Source: DATHGT01 sp035317605 (lineage in GTDB: Bacteria > Methylomirabilota > Methylomirabilia > Rokubacteriales > CSP1-6). Taken from it: a DNA stretch of 19,178 nucleotides. A program made the position numbers and the translations under genes. Below are positions 15,029-19,178 of this stretch, piece by piece. The notes under the pieces were generated by a model, which saw nothing but the letters and a program-made list of their open reading frames with translations, made no database searches and was not told where the DNA came from. The DNA lies in NCBI GenBank assembly GCA_035317605.1, contig DATHGT010000361.1:1-19178 (forward strand). Reading direction: 5' to 3'. Numbering within the stretch: the first letter of the stretch is position 1; every line of letters begins with the position of its first letter.

Positions 15029-15965
15029 GCGACGTGAGCGTGCGCGCCTTCAGCCGCGCCAATGCCCCCAGCGCCGCTTCGTACGGGATGCTCTCGCAGG
15101 TGCTGTCACCTTTCAAAAACTCGTGCTCCGTGCGCCAAGGCCGCCACGCCATGTAGTCGTCGGAAGGTCCGAACAGCACGAGCACCGGCACCCCGAACGC
15201 TGCCGCCACGTGCGCCGGTCCGCTGTCGTTTCCGATGAACAGCGCAGCTCGGCTCATCAGCCGCGTGATTCCGGTGATCGGCCCCCCGACCAGGCAGGAA
15301 AAGTCTCGGAACGGCGTGAAATCGTTCGCCGGCAAACCGACGAAGACGGGCGGCAGCAGAAGACGATCACGCAGATGTGCGGCGAGCCGGGCAAACCGCT
15401 CGGCCGGCCACGTCATGTCGGGAGTGCGGGCAAAGGGGTGCAGCACCGCGAAGGGTGCCGGCGCCGTTGGGAGAGACTCCTGTGGGGGCGGAGCGAAGAG
15501 CTGGGCCCGGGGGATCTCGCTCCGCGGCACACCCAGATAGAACATCGCCGAGGCCAGATGCTCCGCCGTGTGCACTGGTCGTTCTTCGCCGAAGATCTCC
15601 TGGGCGCGCGGAATCTGCACGTTGTAGACCCCCGACGAACGGTGGTGCGAAAATCCGGCGCGCCAGCGCGCCCGCGACGCCACGGTCAGCTCCATGCTCG
15701 CCTGTAGCCCGTGGAGGTTCAGCGCCAGGTCGGCTCGAAACGCTCGCGCCTCCGCAACCGACGGCTCCGGCAGCAGACTCACGGCCGGATTGCCCTCGAA
15801 CACGGGCCGGAACGCCTGCTCGGCCATCACGGCGATCGTGAGGTCGGGTCTGTAGCTGTGCAGCAAGGAGATCGCGGGCGTCGTCAGCACGCAATCGCCG
15901 AGCGAGCGCAGACGGATGATCAAGACTCGCCCGCCGCGCGGCAACCGATCAACGATGGACGTCAT
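14973..15965 (-). CDS. Family 9 glycosyltransferase (heptosyltransferase-like)
   Basis: A 330-residue GT-B enzyme of the ADP-heptose:LPS heptosyltransferase family. RVLIIRLRSLGDCVLTTPAI at 13-32 is the family's N-terminal motif. LALNLHGLQASMELTV and FAVLHPFARTPDMTWPAERF follow. FIGNDSGPAHVAAAFG at 243-258 with LFGPSDD at 264-270 is the donor-binding signature. Length fits the family (about 330-350). It would transfer a heptose-like sugar to a lipid A core or related acceptor at the inner face of the inner membrane, which argues for a diderm cell. It lies 35 bp downstream of the ABC importer ATPase on the same strand. No promoter is obvious in that gap, so read-through transcription is possible. 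Its end overlaps the plus-strand gene before it by 56 bp. The exact acceptor is unknown. Confidence 0.92.
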   Translation of the reverse strand: MTSIVDRLPRGGRVLIIRLRSLGDCVLTTPAISLLHSYRPDLTIAVMAEQAFRPVFEGNPAVSLLPEPSVAEARAFRADLALNLHGLQASMELTVASRARWRAGFSHHRSSGVYNVQIPRAQEIFGEERPVHTAEHLASAMFYLGVPRSEIPRAQLFAPPPQESLPTAPAPFAVLHPFARTPDMTWPAERFARLAAHLRDRLLLPPVFVGLPANDFTPFRDFSCLVGGPITGITRLMSRAALFIGNDSGPAHVAAAFGVPVLVLFGPSDDYMAWRPWRTEHEFLKGDSTCESIPYEAALGALARLKARTLTSPTLKWPPSLAAGALRRMI

Positions 15966-16000
15966 GCTGGCGGTGGCCCGACGTCTTCAGGCATGACCCC

Positions 16001-16774
16001 TCACCCCCTGGCCGCCGTCAAGCTCTCGTGGATGGCCAGCGCGAGGGCACCGAAGCCGGCCTGGGCCCGCGTCGCCACCGCGCGCGGGCGCGGAAGGGGG
16101 ACATCGAAGACGCGCGCCACCCGGCCGGGACGTGGGGTCATGACCACGACCCGGTCGGCGAGGAAGACCGCCTCCGGAATCGAGTGGGTGACGAAGACGA
16201 TGGTCTTGCGCTGGGTGTTCCCCTCGCCCCACACGCGCAAGAGCTCCAGGTTCATCTCGTCACGCGTGATCGCGTCGAGCGCCCCGAACGGCTCGTCCAT
16301 GAGCAGGAGCGGCGGATCGAGCAGCAGCGCCCGGCACAGGGAGGCGCGCTGCTGCATGCCGCCGGACAGCTCACGCGGGAGTTTCGCGCCGAAGTCGTCC
16401 AGCCGTACGAGGCTCAAGAGCTCGTCGGCCCGCGCGTGGTAGCGGCGAGGGTCGAGACCGGACAGCTCGGCCGGAAGCAAGACGTTGTCTCGGATAGTCC
16501 GCCACTTGAGCAGCATCGGCGCCTGGAAGACCATGCCCACCGATGGGATGGGGCGCGCGACCGTCTGACCGGCGACACGCACCTCGCCGGCCGTGGCCCG
16601 GCGCAGGCCGGCGACGATCCGCAGCAGGGTGGACTTCCCGCAGCCCGACGGTCCGACGAGGGCGATGAACTCCCCCTGGCTCACCGCGACCGTGATATCC
16701 CGCAGCGCCTCCACCGTCCCGCTCGCGGTGGCGTAGGTCATCCCGACGCTCCGGAGCGCGATGAAGTCGCTCAC
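16001..16774 (-). CDS. Nitrate/sulfonate/taurine-type ABC importer ATPase
   Basis: A 257-residue nucleotide-binding subunit of the SsuB/TauB/NrtD type. Motifs: Walker A GPSGCGKST at 41-49, Q-loop VFQAPMLLKW with Q84, signature LSGGMQQR at 136-143, Walker B LLLMDEPFGALD at 156-167, and H-loop VTHS with H197. The sequence RADELLSLVRLDDFGAKLPREL between Q-loop and signature is typical of this subfamily. Two copies would power uptake with the permease and periplasmic binding protein encoded upstream. Translation starts at a GTG (16774) only 6 nt after the binding-protein stop, so coupling is likely. The substrate cannot be deduced from the ATPase alone. Confidence 0.93.
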   Translation of the reverse strand: MSDFIALRSVGMTYATASGTVEALRDITVAVSQGEFIALVGPSGCGKSTLLRIVAGLRRATAGEVRVAGQTVARPIPSVGMVFQAPMLLKWRTIRDNVLLPAELSGLDPRRYHARADELLSLVRLDDFGAKLPRELSGGMQQRASLCRALLLDPPLLLMDEPFGALDAITRDEMNLELLRVWGEGNTQRKTIVFVTHSIPEAVFLADRVVVMTPRPGRVARVFDVPLPRPRAVATRAQAGFGALALAIHESLTAARG

Positions 16775-16780
16775 GACCGC

Positions 16781-17788
16781 TCAGCGCATCGACTTCGGCA
16801 TCTCGACCTTCGTGAGGAACTCGTTGGTGTACACCTGCTGACACTCCACCTTCTTGGGCGGGTTCATGTACGTGTTCACCAGCTCCACCGACGCGCACAT
16901 TTTCTTGTCGTCCATCCAGCCGATACCGTGCTGGGCGTAGCGATCGGTCTTCATGAGCTCGAGGCCCATCAGCATGTTGGGCTCGATCACCGTGAGATCG
17001 ATCTCCGGCACGCGCTTCTTGAAGATCTCCAGCGAGGATTTCGGATCGGCCATCACGTCCCGCCAGCCGAGGTAGGACGCCTCCAGGAACGCGCGGAGAA
17101 CCTTGGGCCGCTCCTTCATCGTCTTTTCGCCCGCCATGATCGACATGCTGTAGAGGTCGAACCCGTGATCAGCCCACGGCATCATGACGGCCTGGCCCTT
17201 CCCCATCGCTTTCTCGTAGAAGGGCAGGCCGGTCGTGTAGTCGGCCACGGCATCCACCCGCTTCTCGGCGAGCGCGGCCATCTTGGCCGCCGGCTCGATG
17301 TTCACCCACGTGACCTTGCTCGGATCGATCCCCGTGAGCTTGGCGAACGCGGGGAACATCTGCCGCTGCCCATCGCCCGGCGGCGCTCCAACCGTCTTGC
17401 CCTCCATGTCCTTGGGCTTCGCGATGGGATTGTCCCGGCGGCTCCAGGTGTTCATGGGAGTCTTGTCGAAGACCATGCCGACCACCTTGATGCGGGCGCC
17501 GCGGCCGGAGGCCGCGATCACGACAGCGCTGTCGGCCAACCCGAAGTCGGCGCGCCCGGTGTCGACCTTGGCGATGGAGTCGCCGGAGCCCTTCGAGTTC
17601 TGAAGCTCCACGTCGAGACCGCGCTGCTTGTAGTAGCCCCTGTCGAGCGCCACCCAGTAGGCGGCGTGATCGCCCACCGCGAACCAGTTCAGGGCGAACA
17701 CCACTTTCTCCGTCGTTTGCGCAGCCAGGAGAAGCGGGCTGGCGACGAGCAGCGCCAGCAGGGTGAGGGCGATCCAGACGCGTCTCAT
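16781..17788 (-). CDS. ABC importer substrate-binding protein (NMT1/THI5-like)
   Basis: A 335-residue periplasmic protein. MRRVWIALTLLALLVASPLLLAAQ is a signal peptide with likely cleavage near residue 23. The mature part opens with EKVVFALNWFAVGDHAAYWV and ALDRGYYKQRGLDVELQNSK, the NMT1/THI5-like fold start shared by binding proteins for thiamine-pyrimidine precursors, taurine, sulfonates and similar small molecules. GRADFGLADSAVVI and KDMEGKTVGAPPGDGQRQM are further family motifs. The C-terminus carries two cysteines (KKMCASVELV and KKVECQQVY) that might pair in the periplasm. The start is well supported: AAGGAG lies 6 nt before the ATG and begins right at the TAA of the permease gene. The ligand is unknown; the WFAVGDHAAYW pocket region could allow an aromatic or heterocyclic ligand. 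Confidence 0.9.
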   Translation of the reverse strand: MRRVWIALTLLALLVASPLLLAAQTTEKVVFALNWFAVGDHAAYWVALDRGYYKQRGLDVELQNSKGSGDSIAKVDTGRADFGLADSAVVIAASGRGARIKVVGMVFDKTPMNTWSRRDNPIAKPKDMEGKTVGAPPGDGQRQMFPAFAKLTGIDPSKVTWVNIEPAAKMAALAEKRVDAVADYTTGLPFYEKAMGKGQAVMMPWADHGFDLYSMSIMAGEKTMKERPKVLRAFLEASYLGWRDVMADPKSSLEIFKKRVPEIDLTVIEPNMLMGLELMKTDRYAQHGIGWMDDKKMCASVELVNTYMNPPKKVECQQVYTNEFLTKVEMPKSMR

Positions 17789-17799
17789 GGCGGTCTCCT

Positions 17800-18558
17800 T
17801 TACTCTGTCGTCTCGGCCCAAGGAGCGATCCAGCGAGCGGCGAGGACCACCGCACCATACACGAGCAGGCCAATCACGGAGATCCACACCAGCGCCGCAA
17901 ACGCCACCGGCGTATTCATGCTGGCCTGGGTGGTGATGATGACGTAACCGAGCCCGCTCTGGGAGGCCACGAACTCGCCGACGATCGCCCCCACCACGGA
18001 AGCGGTGGCCGTGATCTTGAGCGCGCTCAGGATATAGGGATAGGCGTTCGGAATCCGGATCTTCACGAACACCTTCCACTTGGGCGCGTTGAAGGCGCGA
18101 CCGAGGTCGAGCATGTCCTCGTCCACCTGGGTGAGCCCGACGGCCGTGTTGATCACCACCGGGAAGAACCCGATCAGGGCCCCGATGAGCATGTTCGGAA
18201 TGACGCCGTAGCCGAGCCACAGAAGGAACAGCGGCGCGACCGCCACCTTGGGCAAGGTGTTGACGAAGACGAGGAACGGCACCAGCGCCCGCGAGAAGAG
18301 CGGAGACCACGCGATGGCCACCCCGAGAGCGATACCCACGCCACCCGCCACCGCGAAGGCGCCCGTGATCTCGAGCGTCGTGATCCACACGTGTCGCGCC
18401 CACGGAATCTCGCCGCCCCCCAACGCCTGCGCCACCGCCAAGGGGGCCGGCAGGAGGTACTCGCGCAGGCCCAGGCCGCTCACGGCCGCCTGCCAGAGGG
18501 CGAGCACGCCGACGAAAAGGACGACGGACGGCAGGCGACGGGCGACGAGACCGCGCAT
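17800..18558 (-). CDS. Nitrate/sulfonate/taurine-type ABC importer permease
   Basis: A 252-residue inner-membrane subunit of the binding-protein-dependent type (BPD_transp_1 fold, SsuC/TauC-like). About six hydrophobic segments are visible, beginning with SVVLFVGVLALWQAAVSGLG at 11-30. The family pattern NTLPKVAVAPLFLLWLGYG lies at 100-118. The cytoplasmic EAA-type loop AFNAPKWKVFVKIRIPNAYP at 155-174 docks the ATPase. IVGEFVASQSGLGYVI at 192-207 is the usual segment after it. It is the first complete gene of the importer operon. Its ATG (18558) directly abuts a TGA (TGAATG), the end of a short open stretch with no recognisable function. The gene for the binding protein follows after 11 nt. 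Confidence 0.92.
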   Translation of the reverse strand: MRGLVARRLPSVVLFVGVLALWQAAVSGLGLREYLLPAPLAVAQALGGGEIPWARHVWITTLEITGAFAVAGGVGIALGVAIAWSPLFSRALVPFLVFVNTLPKVAVAPLFLLWLGYGVIPNMLIGALIGFFPVVINTAVGLTQVDEDMLDLGRAFNAPKWKVFVKIRIPNAYPYILSALKITATASVVGAIVGEFVASQSGLGYVIITTQASMNTPVAFAALVWISVIGLLVYGAVVLAARWIAPWAETTE

Positions 18559-18660
18559 TCAGCCCAGAGCCACGGTCACCGCGTGATCGGGTACGCCGAA
18601 ATCACGCATCACGGGGGGAGTGTAGGCGCGCTCGAGCACCCGTTCAAGGGCGAGGTCGGT
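18559..18660 (-). pseudogene. Short open stretch ending at the permease start, possible gene remnant
   Basis: Reading the minus strand, the frame is open for 33 codons from just after a TGA at 18663-18661 to a TGA at 18561-18559, which touches the permease ATG. The peptide contains ERVLERAYTPPVMRDFGVPD and ends in AVTVALG, with a normal amino-acid mix for a coding sequence. The only start-like codon is GTG at 18639, giving 26 residues, and no ribosome site is seen. The TGAATG contact with the permease is what a translationally coupled upstream gene would leave, so this may be the tail of a gene lost by deletion or frameshift. The family is not recognised and chance is possible. Confidence 0.25.
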
Positions 18661-18769
18661 TCAGTCGTGACCGAGCGAGCGCTTCACCACCCGCAGAATC
18701 ATCACGGTTCGCAGTCTCGAGGGCGACGCCCAGGCCACGGCGTTCCGCGCCCAGCCCGGCATAGGAGGG
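18661..18769. other. Intergenic spacer between importer operon and right-end gene
   Basis: Together with the remnant above, this makes a 211-bp stretch without an assignable gene. I looked for a terminator after the right-end gene and for a promoter for the importer operon. I saw no stem with a U tract and no convincing -35/-10 pair. The operon must nevertheless be transcribed from here or from upstream. Confidence 0.4.
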
Positions 18770-19178
18770 CTACTCGGGCTGCCGGCGCCATTCCTCCGAG
18801 ATCGTCACGAAGTTCGGATCGGTCGAGACGGCACGGATGAGATCTCCCCCGTCCAGGACCAAGAAGCTACTGTTGAAGTGGCCTGAACACCCTGCAGCGG
18901 AGGAGGTGAAATCGGCGCTGACGTCCCCGATGCCATTGGTACCGAGTGTATAGGTGCCCGTTACCGCGACATTCCGGCAGACGGTACCGCCGGCGTTGAA
19001 GACCTCGGTCCCCGAGAGATGGCCGGTTCCGTCGAGCACGAAAATACCGAAGCCCGACTCCAGACGCCCCGTGGACGGCACGTATCCGTTGAAGGTGAGG
19101 CGATAGGTGCCGTTCAGGCTGTAGGGCGCAAACGCCGCGTTGGTCGTGTCCCGGGCGGCGATGGAGATGATCCCGACG
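18770..19178 (-). CDS. Unrecognised, probably extracellular beta-rich protein, C-terminal part
   Basis: The minus-strand frame is open from the window edge to a TAG at 18770, giving 135 visible residues; the start lies outside. Composition is rich in Gly, Thr, Ser and Asn with few charges. It has repeated short beta-like phrases: LNGTYRLTFNGY, FVLDGTGHLSGTEVF, TGTYTLGTNGIGDVSADF, then FNSSFLVLDGGDLIRAVSTD. The alternation GTY...L..NG and DG.G.LSGT suggests a beta-sandwich or barrel of a secreted protein. Two cysteines (TVCRNV and AAGCSGHF) could form a disulfide. I do not recognise a named family. It is on the same strand as the importer operon but separated by 211 bp, so a functional link is not implied. 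Confidence 0.7.
   Translation of the reverse strand, partial: VGIISIAARDTTNAAFAPYSLNGTYRLTFNGYVPSTGRLESGFGIFVLDGTGHLSGTEVFNAGGTVCRNVAVTGTYTLGTNGIGDVSADFTSSAAGCSGHFNSSFLVLDGGDLIRAVSTDPNFVTISEEWRRQPE

Noticed and set aside
17789..18403. An N-terminal extension of the binding-protein frame back to 18403
   Set aside because: It runs through the permease gene in another frame. The signal peptide and Shine-Dalgarno at 17788 mark the true start.
1..19178. CRISPR array, tRNA, rRNA, insertion sequence or attachment site
   Set aside because: No regularly spaced direct repeats, cloverleaf pattern, transposase motif or flanking repeat was seen in any gap, and nearly all bases are taken up by assigned genes.

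Overview
The window comes from a G+C-rich bacterial chromosome (roughly two thirds G+C by eye) with many GTG starts and tightly packed genes. A GT9 heptosyltransferase-like enzyme and a Wzm/Wzt-type glycan exporter suggest a diderm cell envelope. The sequence contains no rRNA or marker gene, so the lineage cannot be fixed. An uncultured high-GC diderm (NC10/Rokubacteria-like or proteobacterial) would fit but is only a guess.

Layout. (1) 1-363, minus: start of a secreted RCC1-repeat protein, cut by the window edge. (2) 451-3733: three enzymes expected to move phosphoryl or nucleotidyl groups. They are a PF14907-like nucleotidyltransferase (minus) and, divergent from it, an APH-fold kinase and an HprK-like P-loop kinase joined by a 4-nt overlap. 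(3) 3746-15965: a glycan assembly and export locus. It holds a GT2 (plus); a leftward unit of Wzt-like ATPase, CgeB-like GT, GT-B, Wzm-like permease and another GT-B (4696-9502); and a divergent rightward unit of GT2, a two-domain protein with a NodB/CE4-like deacetylase half, a TuaH-like GT, a WcaL-like GT4 and a small membrane-anchored protein resembling a phage-associated family (9542-15028). A GT9 enzyme lies on the opposite strand and overlaps the last gene tail to tail. (4) 16001-18558, minus: a complete nitrate/sulfonate/THI5-type ABC importer in the order permease, binding protein, ATPase. (5) 18770-19178, minus: the C-terminal part of an unrecognised, probably extracellular protein.

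How the genes may work together (inference). Seven glycosyltransferases and one possible deacetylase would build an oligo- or polysaccharide, and the Wzm/Wzt pair would export it. The Wzt lacks the C-terminal carbohydrate-binding domain found in terminator-coupled O-antigen exporters. No initiating sugar-phosphate transferase, nucleotide-sugar gene or chain-length regulator is visible, so these must be encoded elsewhere. The neighbouring kinases and nucleotidyltransferase could decorate the glycan or a small-molecule or peptide partner. They are the least understood part of the window. The ABC importer is probably an unrelated neighbour.

No tRNA, rRNA, CRISPR array, insertion sequence or convincing intrinsic terminator was seen. 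Two clear sequence-level inverted repeats (7508-7537 and 11819-11834) are reported.
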